NCBI RefSeq assembly: GCF_003461245.1
Contig: NZ_QTWS01000003.1
Span: 62,001-126,000, forward strand
Direction of reading: 5' to 3'
DNA: 64,000 nt
Source of the DNA: Blautia sp. AF19-10LB
GTDB lineage: Bacteria > Bacillota > Clostridia > Lachnospirales > Lachnospiraceae
Below are positions 43,751 to 52,567 of this stretch, in pieces (positions within the stretch are counted from its first letter, which is position 1; the number at the start of each line of letters is the position of its first letter). A program made the translations under genes and the position numbers. A model generated the notes under the pieces. That model did no database searches, was not told where the DNA came from, and worked only from the letters and a program-made list of their open reading frames with translations.

Positions 43751-43822
43751 AAAAAACAAAGCACCAAATTCATCAAGAAACATCACTTCAAAAGAAATGT
43801 TTCTTGATAGATTCAGTGCTTT
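43751..43822 (-). terminator. Terminator of the sugar ABC/oxidoreductase operon
   Basis: A long imperfect stem: AAAGCAC with GTGCTTT outside, and ATCAAGAAACAT with ATGTTTCTTGAT inside. On the minus strand it runs into TTTGTTTTTTTG. On the plus strand TTTTGTTT also follows, so it may work both ways. Confidence 0.8.
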
Positions 43823-43864
43823 TGTTTACAAGCATTTTATAACGTCAGGATCCTGTTTTTTGGT

Positions 43865-44947
43865 TTATTTCTGCGCCCATGGCTGTGTCTGAGTCTCTAC
43901 TACAGTCACCGGATGTTCCAGAGCTTCATCCATCTTGAGGCAGATATACATATCCTGCAGTGCATCTGCCATTCCATAAAATTCTTCACCGCCGTTGATA
44001 TACTCATGCATTTTTACCATACAGGAAGCAACTGCGATCTCGTCATCGTTGAATCTCGCATTGATAAACGGTGTACGGAACAAAAATTCCTCGCCCAGCA
44101 TAACCGCATAATGTGACCATTCCTGATTTCCATATACGCCAAGATCAATCCTCCGAAGATCCTGTGTGACCGGAATATTCTGCGCATTCAGATAGCGAAT
44201 AGTAAGATCATCGATCTCACCTCGTGTTCCCTGCACGGTAAGCTGTCTGGTGCGGATAAAAGAGTGATACTGCGCCGGGTCAGAAAAGTCGAAATATGCC
44301 ACTTTGCCATTGTCGAATTCCATCGTCAGACGATCTCTGGAGCATTTGACAACCTCTCCATCAAAAACCATGCCCTCTCTTCCATATGTTTCCGTCACAT
44401 CAAACCAGTAACGTTTTCCGTAAATCCTGCAGTTCTCAAATCCTGTTCTAAGGAACTGCCGGATGATACTCGCACCGTGATAACCGTGGAGTGAAGAAAT
44501 ATTGATATTTTCTACCTCACCAAGCTTTCCATCACAGATTGCCTTGTACCAGGATGCATAGAGCGGCTGCAGGAAATACTGTTCTGCCACCTGCACTTTT
44601 GGCTGATATTTCTGATAAGCATCCCAGAGCTGATGCAGTGCTTCCACGTCTTCTCCCGGAGGTGTTTCCGTCAGCACCGGGATCCCTCTCTCAAATAAAG
44701 TGATCAGATTTTCTGTGACGATTCCTCTTTTGATTGCCATTACGACAAACTCCGGCTCTTTTTCCACAAGTTCATCCAGTGTATTGACTACTTTTACACT
44801 GAATTTTGCAGAAAAAGCCTCACCTTTTTCTTTACTTCTTATCATCACTGCTGCCAGATCAAACATTTCCGGCAGGGCTTTGGCAATGCGAATATAAAAT
44901 TCTGCTCTCCAGCCGGAACCGATCAGTCCAAAACGAATTTTACTCAC
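43865..44947 (-). CDS. Gfo/Idh/MocA-family oxidoreductase
   Basis: A 360-residue NAD(P)-dependent sugar oxidoreductase. The Rossmann start is FGLIGSGWRAEFYIRIAKAL. The family EKP catalytic-lysine motif is changed to TETPPGED here, so the usual Lys is missing. The C-terminal alpha/beta domain is present (LREIDD-like strands; VQVAEQYFLQPLY). Start is GTG with GGGAGGA seven bases upstream. It is the last gene of the operon with ABC sugar permeases and an aldo/keto reductase, so it likely acts on the imported sugar or a derivative. Confidence 0.85.
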   Translation of the reverse strand: MSKIRFGLIGSGWRAEFYIRIAKALPEMFDLAAVMIRSKEKGEAFSAKFSVKVVNTLDELVEKEPEFVVMAIKRGIVTENLITLFERGIPVLTETPPGEDVEALHQLWDAYQKYQPKVQVAEQYFLQPLYASWYKAICDGKLGEVENINISSLHGYHGASIIRQFLRTGFENCRIYGKRYWFDVTETYGREGMVFDGEVVKCSRDRLTMEFDNGKVAYFDFSDPAQYHSFIRTRQLTVQGTRGEIDDLTIRYLNAQNIPVTQDLRRIDLGVYGNQEWSHYAVMLGEEFLFRTPFINARFNDDEIAVASCMVKMHEYINGGEEFYGMADALQDMYICLKMDEALEHPVTVVETQTQPWAQK

Positions 44948-44988
44948 GTTTCTGTCCTCCCAAGATCATTTATGTCAACTAATTTTCA

Positions 44989-45885
44989 TCACGGTACAGC
45001 GTATCCTCTGGATGCTTCCAGAATCTGATACCACTCATCATAAGAAAGTTCCAGTTCTGTCGCATCCACGGCTTTCTGGATTCTGTCTGCATTCATAGTT
45101 CCTGTGATCGCCGCAATTCTTACCGGATGAACAAACAGCCATGCGTAGATCACTGCGTCGATCGTAGTCTTATGCTCTTCTGCGATTGCCGTAAGTACAG
45201 TACGCAGACGTACAAATTTTTCATCGGTACTCTTAAATACATCACCACCTCCAAGCGGAGACCATGCCATCAGAGGGATTCTTCTTGTAAATGCATCGTC
45301 AACTACTCCATTAAAGAAGTTCTCAGTGTTTTTGACAGAAAGCTCCATCTGGTTCGTCACAAGCGGAATGTTCAGATAACTCTGAAGCATCGTCATCTGG
45401 GACGGCAAAAAGTTTGAAACACCAACATTCAGGGCTTTTCCCTGCTTTACAACAGTTTCCAATGCATCTGCAGTTTCTGCCGGATCAGCCAGCGGGTCAG
45501 GTCTGTGGATCAGTAGAAGATCTACATGATCTGTTCCCAGTTTTTCCAGAGATTCGTCCATTTCTTTCAGAATCTCTTCTTTTGTACTTTTATAGTAAAT
45601 GGTCTTGTTTCCATAATGTCCCGGGCATACGATACCAGCTTTTGTGATAAGCTGCATCTTGTCCCTCAGTTCCGGACGTTTCCGAAGTACCGCATCTCCA
45701 AAGATTTTTTCACAGGTATAGCCGCCGTATACCGGTGCATGGTCAATGGAGGTCACTCCCATATCCAGACATTTTTCTACAAGATCCAAAAGTTCATTTT
45801 CGGTAAGATTGGAATCTGCGATTCTCATGCATCCCATAACTACCTGAGATAATTCCAGATTTTCTGATAATTTGATTTTTTTCAT
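44989..45885 (-). CDS. Aldo/keto reductase
   Basis: A 298-residue AKR-superfamily oxidoreductase. The catalytic tetrad is visible: Asp and Tyr in SIDHAPVYGGY, Lys in LITKAGIV, and His in LLLIHRPDPL. NADPH-binding residues lie near VGVSNFLPSQM and AITGTMNADRIQKAVDA. It is similar to YdhF-like reductases. The ATG at 45885 is eight bases after AGGAG; a GTG at 45894 is too close to it. It is in the sugar transporter operon, with the Gfo/Idh oxidoreductase downstream. Confidence 0.86.
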   Translation of the reverse strand: MKKIKLSENLELSQVVMGCMRIADSNLTENELLDLVEKCLDMGVTSIDHAPVYGGYTCEKIFGDAVLRKRPELRDKMQLITKAGIVCPGHYGNKTIYYKSTKEEILKEMDESLEKLGTDHVDLLLIHRPDPLADPAETADALETVVKQGKALNVGVSNFLPSQMTMLQSYLNIPLVTNQMELSVKNTENFFNGVVDDAFTRRIPLMAWSPLGGGDVFKSTDEKFVRLRTVLTAIAEEHKTTIDAVIYAWLFVHPVRIAAITGTMNADRIQKAVDATELELSYDEWYQILEASRGYAVP

Positions 45886-45941
45886 AATGCTCACTCCTGA
45901 TGTTTATTATTTGTAACTGTTCAGTACCCTCACAGCTACTA

Positions 45942-46778
45942 TTATTCTTTTACACCGCCGGTGGTCAGACCTGCGATGATCTTTTTCTGGAAAATAAGTA
46001 CCAGAATGATAAGCGGAACGGTTACTACAACAGTCGCTGCCGCAATGTCGCCCCACGGAAGCTCGTAATTGCTCGGGAAAAGTGCAATACCTACCGGTAC
46101 TGTCCTCATATTGTCATTTGTCATAAAAGTCAGTGCATACAGATACTCATTCCATGCATTGATAAAGACGATCAGTGCCACAGAAAAAGTTGCCGGTTTG
46201 ATCAGAGGAAGCATGATCGTGAAGAAAATCTTACCTCTGGAACAGCCATCGATCGCTGCAGCCTCCTCAAATCCCTTCGGAAGCTGTGCAAAAAAGTTCG
46301 TCAGAAGCCAGATCGACAGGGGCAGGGCAAAGGTGATGTACGGAATGATCAGACCTGCATATGTATTGAGAAGCTTCAGGTTTTTCAGAAGAAGATAGAT
46401 CGGGCTTAAGGTTGCGATCGTCGGGAACATGGAAATACTTAAGATCGCCATGAGCATGATCTTTTTACCTTTAAAGCGAAGTCTCGCAAGTGCATATGCT
46501 GCGGAAGCACCGATTAGAATGCTGAGTACCGTTGTGGAAAGTGCCACGATAAAACTGTTCAGCAGATATCTTCCAAATGGATGTTTCGTAAATACATTTT
46601 TGTAAAAGTCCCAGTGGACCTTGCTCGGGATCCACTTCGCCGGAATTGCTGAGATCTCCGACAGAGGTTTGATCGAAGTCATAAACTGCCAGAAGAAAGG
46701 AAGGACAATGATTCCGACAAAAACGATCACAAACACTGCGAATAAGATTTTTCCTGCTATGCTCTTTGATTTCTGCAC
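45942..46778 (-). CDS. Carbohydrate ABC transporter permease (MalG-like)
   Basis: A 278-residue permease with six helices. The EAA loop, EEAAAIDGCSRGKIFFTIMLPL, is the ATPase-docking motif. It pairs with the MalF-like permease that ends 12 bases upstream of its start region. GTG 46778 is eight bases after GGAGG and is preferred to the GTG at 46787, which touches the ribosome binding site. No cognate ATPase is encoded in the operon, so a shared MsmK-type ATPase elsewhere must energise it. Confidence 0.88.
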   Translation of the reverse strand: MQKSKSIAGKILFAVFVIVFVGIIVLPFFWQFMTSIKPLSEISAIPAKWIPSKVHWDFYKNVFTKHPFGRYLLNSFIVALSTTVLSILIGASAAYALARLRFKGKKIMLMAILSISMFPTIATLSPIYLLLKNLKLLNTYAGLIIPYITFALPLSIWLLTNFFAQLPKGFEEAAAIDGCSRGKIFFTIMLPLIKPATFSVALIVFINAWNEYLYALTFMTNDNMRTVPVGIALFPSNYELPWGDIAAATVVVTVPLIILVLIFQKKIIAGLTTGGVKE

Positions 46779-46790
46779 AATGTCCACCTC

Positions 46791-47699
46791 CTACATCTCT
46801 GTCAGACGGTTTCCCATAAATTTCATATAGATCACGCTGATCAGGAATACAACTACAAAGATCAGCACTGCCAGGGAAGAACCATATCCAAAATCAAGGA
46901 ATTTCATCAGGTTATTGTATGCGTACACAGACACACTCTCCGTTCCGTTCGCGCCTCCTGTCATAACGGAGATCAGGTCAAATACCCGGAAAGCATCCAG
47001 GGTACGGAACAGCATTGCCACGAGGACAGTCGTTTTGACGTTTGGAAGCGTGACATAAATGAAACGCTGAATTACATTTGCACCGTCAATCTTTGCCGCT
47101 TCATAGAGATCATCCGGAACCATCTGCAGCCCTGCAAGGATCAGAAGTGCCATATACGGCGCTGTTTTCCAGATATCCGTGATGACCAGCGCCATAAAGG
47201 AACCACTTGAAGTACTGAGCCATGCTTTGTAACCATCGATCACCCCAAGGCGGCACAATACATCATTAAAAAGTCCATACTGATCGTTGTAGATAAATTT
47301 CCACATCATTGCAGAAACAGAGGTCGGAATCGCCCACGGAATCAGGATTGCTGCCCGGACGAAGCCTTTTGCCTTGAATCCCTGATTCATGATCATCGCA
47401 GAAATAAAGCCGAGAATCGTCTCAAAAAATACTGTCACAACAGTAAATTTCAGTGTAAATACAAGTGCCGTCAATGCTCTGGAATCCTGAAAAATCTTTA
47501 TATAATTTCCCAGTCCGACGAACGGATACCCGCTCGTCGGATCAGTCAGGACCATCTCATGGAGACTCAGCCAGAATGTACGAAGTATCGGATAAACCGC
47601 CACGATCGTCAGAACAATAAGAGCCGGTGTCATCATAATCCATGCATCCCTGGATTCTGTTTTTTCCAGTGAACCACGTCCCTTTTTCATTGTGCTCAT
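46791..47699 (-). CDS. Carbohydrate ABC transporter permease (MalF-like)
   Basis: A 302-residue permease of the MalF/UgpA class with six helices. The docking EAA loop is YEAAKIDGANVIQRFIYVTL. It opens with a short cytoplasmic tail and DAWIMMTPALIVLTIVAVYP. The ATG at 47699 lies close to GGGAGAGG; a second ATG at 47690 has better spacing, so the start could be three codons later. It follows the binding-protein gene by 20 bases. Confidence 0.88.
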   Translation of the reverse strand: MSTMKKGRGSLEKTESRDAWIMMTPALIVLTIVAVYPILRTFWLSLHEMVLTDPTSGYPFVGLGNYIKIFQDSRALTALVFTLKFTVVTVFFETILGFISAMIMNQGFKAKGFVRAAILIPWAIPTSVSAMMWKFIYNDQYGLFNDVLCRLGVIDGYKAWLSTSSGSFMALVITDIWKTAPYMALLILAGLQMVPDDLYEAAKIDGANVIQRFIYVTLPNVKTTVLVAMLFRTLDAFRVFDLISVMTGGANGTESVSVYAYNNLMKFLDFGYGSSLAVLIFVVVFLISVIYMKFMGNRLTEM

Positions 47700-47719
47700 T
47701 CCTCTCCCTTAAAATTTTA

Positions 47720-48994
47720 TTATTTTGTAAGCTCTTCCAGTTCGCTCTGGAGTGTATCAAGTGCATCTTTGACTTCCATCTCGCCGGTGAGTGCCTGGTG
47801 TACATTTCTCTGGATCGCATCGGAAACTTTTGCATATTTTGGTGTCTGCGGTCTGGATTTTCCTGTTGCGATGATGTCTGCAAAATCAGAGTAGAATGGG
47901 ATTGCTTCCAGGATATCAGCATCTTCATAAACAGATTTTACAACTGGCGGCTGAGAAGAGATCAGAGTCATTTCTTTCTGTGTATCTGCACTTGCCATGT
48001 AGGAAATGAAATCAGCTGCTGCCTCTTTGTGTGCATCGTCAACGTTGTTGTTGATCACAAGATCAAGTCCACCGAGACAGGTGTGAGAATCTTCACCACT
48101 TGGTCCGACCGGAAGTGTAGTTGCGCCAATTTTTCCTGTCACCTTGGAACCTTCATCCTGTCCGCTTGACCAGAATCCTGACCAGTCACGTATGAAGAGG
48201 CATTTGCCTTCTTTGAATACCTGCTCACTCTCTGTTTCGGAATAAGTTGTGATTCCTTCCGGTGCATAATCATCAACAAGTTTCTTCATGATCTCTGTTG
48301 CTTCTACATTATTGTCGGAGTTTGCAACAGGAGTTCCGTTCTCGTCCAGAATATCTCCGCCATTGCCCCATACATATTCCACCCAGTTGCATACAAGAGA
48401 TTCGGACTGTGCTGCCTGGAAATCAGCTCCATATTCCACGCCATCTACACCTTTTGCCTTGTCTGCCAGCTCCATCCAGCCTTCCCAGGTATCCGGAGCT
48501 TCTGCACCCAGATCTTCAAGGACATCCGTACGATAGAAAAGGACACTTGAGTTTGTGAACCATGGCATTGCTACAAGTTTGCCATCAATCGTTGCACCTT
48601 CTACCGGACCTGTGAGCATTCCCTCTGTCAGAGAAGGATCTACCAGATCAGAGAGATCTGCCAGCCATCCTGCAGAACCAAACTCGCTGATATAAGTTAC
48701 ATCAAGTCCCATTACATCTACACTGGTATCTCCGGAAGCAAGCTTGTTTACAAAATCATCGTGAACTGTGTTTGCATCCTGCGGGAGAATGACAGTCTGT
48801 ACTTCCACTTTGTCCTGGCTTTCGTTGTAGGCATCTACCATCTTCTGGGTTGCCTCGCCAACGCCCTGGTCAAAGGAAAATGAAATCGTTACCTTATCGT
48901 CTGCCTTTACTGCCAATGGTGCCGCAAAGATAGATGCGGTCATTGCTCCTGCTGACATAAGTGCTGCTGCTTTTTTCCACTGTTTTGTTTTCAT
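47720..48994 (-). CDS. Carbohydrate ABC transporter substrate-binding protein
   Basis: A 424-residue exported protein of the solute-binding family 1 (MalE/ThuE-like). The signal peptide covers 1-31 (ASIFAAPLAVKA). There is no lipobox. Typical stretches are VHDDFVNKLASGDTSVDVMG, then AMPWFTNSSVLFYRTDVLED and GGLDLVINN. It captures an oligosaccharide for the two downstream permeases. Its leader contains one LacI-type operator-like site (49094-49107). AAGGAGGAAACAAC precedes the ATG. Confidence 0.88.
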   Translation of the reverse strand: MKTKQWKKAAALMSAGAMTASIFAAPLAVKADDKVTISFSFDQGVGEATQKMVDAYNESQDKVEVQTVILPQDANTVHDDFVNKLASGDTSVDVMGLDVTYISEFGSAGWLADLSDLVDPSLTEGMLTGPVEGATIDGKLVAMPWFTNSSVLFYRTDVLEDLGAEAPDTWEGWMELADKAKGVDGVEYGADFQAAQSESLVCNWVEYVWGNGGDILDENGTPVANSDNNVEATEIMKKLVDDYAPEGITTYSETESEQVFKEGKCLFIRDWSGFWSSGQDEGSKVTGKIGATTLPVGPSGEDSHTCLGGLDLVINNNVDDAHKEAAADFISYMASADTQKEMTLISSQPPVVKSVYEDADILEAIPFYSDFADIIATGKSRPQTPKYAKVSDAIQRNVHQALTGEMEVKDALDTLQSELEELTK

Positions 48995-49093
48995 GTTGTT
49001 TCCTCCTTCATGAATGAAAATATATATTGTGTTTTTTATAGATCTCTTAATTTAAGAATGTCTCTGAACTGTCGGAATGATATTTATACTTTT

Positions 49094-49107
49094 AGGAAAA
49101 CGTTTAC
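49094..49107. promoter_or_regulatory. LacI-type operator candidate upstream of the binding-protein gene
   Basis: AGGAAAACGTTTAC is a near-palindrome centred on CG, the LacI/GalR operator form. It resembles the sites at 49203-49216 and 50308-50323 around the LacI gene. Confidence 0.5.
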
Positions 49108-49202
49108 ATTTAGTTGTAAAAAAATAATGTTTCATCGTTTTTCCGTTTGTTATAATCACTAATATTTGTGATTTTCTTTTGTATAATCTGCATAATCTTT
49201 AG

Positions 49203-49216
49203 GGAAATCGCTTTCC
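49203..49216. promoter_or_regulatory. Second LacI-type operator candidate
   Basis: GGAAATCGCTTTCC, again an inverted repeat around a CG centre, lies between the LacI gene terminator and the binding-protein leader. About 109 bases separate it from the site at 49094. Confidence 0.45.
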
Positions 49217-49225
49217 TATTCGTTC

Positions 49226-49255
49226 AAAAGTAAGAGCTGCTCCTATACAGCTCTT
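49226..49255 (-). terminator. Intrinsic terminator of the LacI regulator gene
   Basis: Minus-strand arms AAGAGCTG and CAGCTCTT around TATAGGAG, followed by ACTTTTG, 12 bases after the stop codon. Confidence 0.75.
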
Positions 49256-49266
49256 CTTTCCTGTAT

Positions 49267-50283
49267 TCAGTTCAGATTCTTTGTCGTGCTCCTTCGGATA
49301 ATCTTGTGGGGCACATACTCCTTCATTGGTGCTTCTGTGCTGCCATCCATCAGTTCCCTGAGCATCTCCGCCGCCTTGACTCCCTCATCATAGTAAGAGA
49401 TCCGCACGGTTGACAGCTCCGGCTTGATGTAAGTTGCAAATTCAGAATCATCAAATCCCATGATGGAAATATCATCTGGAATCTTCACTCTCATGTTGTC
49501 AAGATACTGGATTGCTCCTACTGCGATCACATCACTTCCGGTGACTACTGCCGTCGGGAGCTTACTGTTCTCCTCATAGAGCTTCTTCATTCCCTGATAT
49601 CCCGCTTCAAAAGAAAAATCTCCCTGGGCAATGTAGGAATCCTTCACTTCTATTCCTGCTTCTTCCAGTGCTTTCTTATAGCCAATGACACGCTTCTTGC
49701 CAGATGAAAAGTCATTCTTCGGTCCGCCGAGATAGGCGATCCGCTCATGGCCATTGTCCAGAAGGAACTTCACCGCATCGTACATCGCCTCCACATTATT
49801 GTGGATCACAGTGTGCACTGCTTCCTCATCCTCCGAAGCTTCCTGTGTCACCAGGACTACCGGATAATTTCTCTTGCGCATGCGCTCTACCAGAGTGTGG
49901 TTTACATCAACTCCGGCAAAAAGCAGGCCTTCGATCTGCTTCTCCTCCAGAATTCCCAGTAATTTCAGTTCTTTCTCAAGTTCACCCTGTGATTCACAGA
50001 GGACAACAGTATAGCCTTCCTGTGCAAAAACACTGTTGATTCCCTTGGTGAGTTTACCAAAAACTGCATTGGAAATGTCCGGTACGATAATACCGATCGT
50101 ATTGGTCTTCTTTGTGATCAATCCCTGTGCAAGGCTGTTGGGCTTGAAATGATTCTTCTCGATCACTTCGTAGACTCTGTCACGGAGTTCTGCACTTACC
50201 GGCTTCGTCTTATTGATCACCCTGGATACAGTCGCAATCGATACACCGGCTTCCCGGGCAATATCTTCTATCGTAACTGCCAT
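49267..50283 (-). CDS. LacI-family transcriptional regulator
   Basis: A 338-residue repressor with an N-terminal LacI helix-turn-helix (VTIEDIAREAGVSIATVSRV) and hinge (KPNSLAQGLITKKTNTIGII). The periplasmic-binding-like effector domain (about 60-335) contains AYLGGPKNDFSSGKKRVIGY and SIMGFDDSEFATYIKPELSTV. It presumably senses a sugar from the ABC system transcribed downstream. Three operator-like palindromes surround it. AAGGAGA precedes the ATG. A terminator separates it from the transporter operon. Confidence 0.9.
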   Translation of the reverse strand: MAVTIEDIAREAGVSIATVSRVINKTKPVSAELRDRVYEVIEKNHFKPNSLAQGLITKKTNTIGIIVPDISNAVFGKLTKGINSVFAQEGYTVVLCESQGELEKELKLLGILEEKQIEGLLFAGVDVNHTLVERMRKRNYPVVLVTQEASEDEEAVHTVIHNNVEAMYDAVKFLLDNGHERIAYLGGPKNDFSSGKKRVIGYKKALEEAGIEVKDSYIAQGDFSFEAGYQGMKKLYEENSKLPTAVVTGSDVIAVGAIQYLDNMRVKIPDDISIMGFDDSEFATYIKPELSTVRISYYDEGVKAAEMLRELMDGSTEAPMKEYVPHKIIRRSTTKNLN

Positions 50284-50307
50284 TCTGATTCTCCTTGCTG
50301 GTTTGTT

Positions 50308-50323
50308 AGGAAAAGGTTTTCCT
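50308..50323. promoter_or_regulatory. LacI autoregulatory operator candidate
   Basis: AGGAAAAGGTTTTCCT, a near-perfect palindrome 25 bases upstream of the LacI start codon. Its half-site GGAAAA matches the other two sites. Confidence 0.55.
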
Positions 50324-50449
50324 TACATGTGTCATAGTAGCACTCTCTTAAGTGAACGTCAATTGCTTTTTGGAAAAAAACACAACTTTGTATAGATTAT
50401 ATAAGTTATTCTTTTGGTTTTTGTGAATTGTGCATACATAAACTTCTCA

Positions 50450-50478
50450 TTGAATCCCCTTTATCGCTATGTTAAAAT
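50450..50478 (+). promoter_or_regulatory. Nitroreductase promoter
   Basis: TTGAAT (50450-50455), 17 bp, TAAAAT (50473-50478), about 39 bases before the start codon. Confidence 0.65.
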
Positions 50479-50516
50479 GACGTTGTATAAAGTTATCACA
50501 TCAAGGAGGACTCACC

Positions 50517-51056
50517 ATGGAATTTCAGAAATTAATAGAAACCAGAAGAACTGTCCGCAAATATGCGGCTGACAGTAAAGTGACCAGAGAACAGATGGAA
50601 GCTCTGATCCGTGCCGCGCAGGAGGCTCCGTCCTGGAAAAACTCTCAGACAGGACGTTACTACTGTGTTCTTTCCAGAGAAATAGTCGACAAGATCCGTG
50701 CAACCTGCCTTCCGGGTGCGGGAAATGCGGGTAAATCCGAGAATGCTGCGCTGATCGTAACAACCTTCGTACATGACCGCGCCGGTTTCCAGAAAGATGG
50801 TACCGCCGACAATGAACTTGGAAACGGATGGGGATGCTATGATCTTGGTCTGCAGAATGAAAACCTGATCCTCAAAGCGGCAGATCTGGGACTTTCTACT
50901 CTGATCATGGGACTCCGTGAATCTGATAAACTCCGCGAACTCCTTGATATTCCAGAGACAGAAACTGTTGTGTCTGTTATTGCAGTCGGCAAGGCAGCCG
51001 AATCTCCGGCACGTCCGCCGCGCAAGGAACTGGATGCGATCGCGAAGTTCTTCTAA
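50517..51056 (+). CDS. Nitroreductase-family flavoprotein
   Basis: A 179-residue FMN-dependent NAD(P)H oxidoreductase. The FMN-binding start is LIETRRTVRKYAADSKVTRE, followed by APSWKNSQTGRYYCVL; LADLGLSTLIMGL-like text (AADLGLSTLIMGLRESDKLR) forms the second flavin contact. The family reduces nitro compounds, quinones and flavins. AAGGAGG precedes the ATG. The gene is alone, with its own promoter; the following GTTGTC/GACAAC hairpin is weak. Its physiological substrate is unknown. Confidence 0.85.
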   Translation: MEFQKLIETRRTVRKYAADSKVTREQMEALIRAAQEAPSWKNSQTGRYYCVLSREIVDKIRATCLPGAGNAGKSENAALIVTTFVHDRAGFQKDGTADNELGNGWGCYDLGLQNENLILKAADLGLSTLIMGLRESDKLRELLDIPETETVVSVIAVGKAAESPARPPRKELDAIAKFF

Positions 51057-51106
51057 TTCGTTGTCATAGACAACAAATACAAATTTAGCCAATTTTTGAC
51101 TCTGTA

Positions 51107-51135
51107 TTGTATCTTTTTTGTACATATGATACAAT
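51107..51135 (+). promoter_or_regulatory. Symporter promoter
   Basis: TTGTAT (51107-51112), 17 bp, TACAAT (51130-51135). Transcription would start about 15 bases before the leader terminator at 51158. Confidence 0.65.
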
Positions 51136-51157
51136 GAATTGTCAGGTGATGGCGATG

Positions 51158-51190
51158 AAGGCATTGCGTTTATTTGCGATGCCTTTTTTT
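51158..51190 (+). terminator. Leader terminator upstream of the dicarboxylate symporter gene
   Basis: Arms AAGGCATTGC and GCGATGCCTT around GTTTATTT, followed by TTTTTT. It lies after the promoter and 45 bases before the ATG, so it would block the gene unless bypassed. The preceding leader is only about 20 nt, too short for a known riboswitch. Confidence 0.65.
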
Positions 51191-51235
51191 ATACCCGAAA
51201 CCTGTACAAAAGGGAAAGAAAGAGAGGAACTATTA

Positions 51236-52468
51236 ATGAAAGAAAAGAAAAAAATGTCCCTGGCCATGCAGATTTTTATTGCACTGGTCCTGGCGATCAT
51301 TGCTGGTCTTCTGATGCAGAGTCATGCCAGCTTCGCCGAATCTTACATCAAACCGTTTGGAACGATTTTCCTGAACCTGATCAAGTTTATCGTCGTTCCG
51401 ATCGTACTGTTTTCCATCATGTGCGGTATCATTTCCATGAGTGATATCAAGAAAGTTGGATCTATCGGTCTCAAAACAGTTGTTTTTTATCTGTGCACAA
51501 CTGCTTTTGCTGTTACGATCGGTCTAACCGGTGGAAACCTGTTCAAAGGACTGTTTCCTGTAGTTGCTACCACAGACCTGACCTATGAGGCTGCTGAGGC
51601 AACTTCCTTCATGGATACACTGGTAAATATTTTTCCATCCAACTTCGTTTCACCGATGGTAGAAACAAACATGCTGCAGGTTATCGTAATGGCGATCATC
51701 CTTGGTTTCGCGATCATCCTCGTCGGTGAGAAAAACGTCCGCGTTGTAAACGCATTCAATGATCTGAATGAGATCTTTATGAAATGTATGGAAATGATCC
51801 TGAAGCTGTCCCCGATCGGTGTCTTCTGCCTGCTGTGTCCGGTTATCGCAGCCAACGGTCCGGCAATCATCGGTTCCCTGGCTATGGTACTTCTCGCAGC
51901 TTATATCTGCTATGTTGTACATGCTGTAGTTGTTTATTCACTGACTGTCGGAACACTCGGTGGAATGAGCCCGCTGAAATTCTTCAAGGGCATGCTTCCG
52001 GCGATCATGTTTGCATTCTCCAGTGCTTCTTCCGTAGGAACCCTGCCGATCAACCTGGAATGTACTGAGAAACTTGGTGCCAAACGTGAGATCGCATCCT
52101 TCGTACTTCCACTCGGTGCTACCATCAATATGGACGGTACTGCGATCTATCAGGGCGTCTGTGCGATCTTTATCGCATCCTGCTACGGAATCCATTTGAC
52201 ACTTTCTCAGATGCTGACTATCGTGCTCACAGCAACTCTCGCTTCTATCGGAACTGCTGGTGTGCCTGGTGCCGGTATGGTCATGCTTGCGATGGTGCTT
52301 ACTTCTGTAGGTCTTCCGGTCGACGGTATCGCACTTGTTGCCGGTGTTGACCGTATCTTTGATATGGGACGTACCACTGTCAACATCACCGGTGATGCTG
52401 CCTGCACTATGGTCGTTTCCAACCTGGAATCAAAGAAAGATGCCCGCAGAGCAAAAGCTGGGAAATAA
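51236..52468 (+). CDS. Dicarboxylate/amino acid:cation symporter (DAACS family)
   Basis: A 410-residue membrane transporter of the GltP/GltT/SstT class. Family motifs are FAFSSASSVGTLPINLECTE (serine-rich reentrant loop HP1), GATINMDGTAIYQG (TM7 NMDGT) and GTAGVPGAGMVMLAMVL (HP2), followed by GIALVAGVDRIFDMGRTTVNITGDA. It takes up glutamate, aspartate, serine or dicarboxylates with Na+ or H+. The ATG at 51236 follows AGAGAGGAAC; reading frames starting upstream run through the leader terminator and were rejected. Confidence 0.9.
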   Translation: MKEKKKMSLAMQIFIALVLAIIAGLLMQSHASFAESYIKPFGTIFLNLIKFIVVPIVLFSIMCGIISMSDIKKVGSIGLKTVVFYLCTTAFAVTIGLTGGNLFKGLFPVVATTDLTYEAAEATSFMDTLVNIFPSNFVSPMVETNMLQVIVMAIILGFAIILVGEKNVRVVNAFNDLNEIFMKCMEMILKLSPIGVFCLLCPVIAANGPAIIGSLAMVLLAAYICYVVHAVVVYSLTVGTLGGMSPLKFFKGMLPAIMFAFSSASSVGTLPINLECTEKLGAKREIASFVLPLGATINMDGTAIYQGVCAIFIASCYGIHLTLSQMLTIVLTATLASIGTAGVPGAGMVMLAMVLTSVGLPVDGIALVAGVDRIFDMGRTTVNITGDAACTMVVSNLESKKDARRAKAGK

Positions 52469-52507
52469 ACTCTCTGATATTAAAAAATCAAATATCACCT
52501 ATGCAAA

Positions 52508-52550
52508 AAGCTGCATCCTCATCGGAATCACTCCAACGGGGATGCAGCTT
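52508..52550. terminator. Bidirectional terminator between symporter and secA
   Basis: Arms AAGCTGCATC and GATGCAGCTT with TTTATT after it on the plus strand and TTTTTG after it on the minus strand. It serves both convergent genes. Confidence 0.85.
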
Positions 52551-52567
52551 CTTTATTATCTGCTCTA

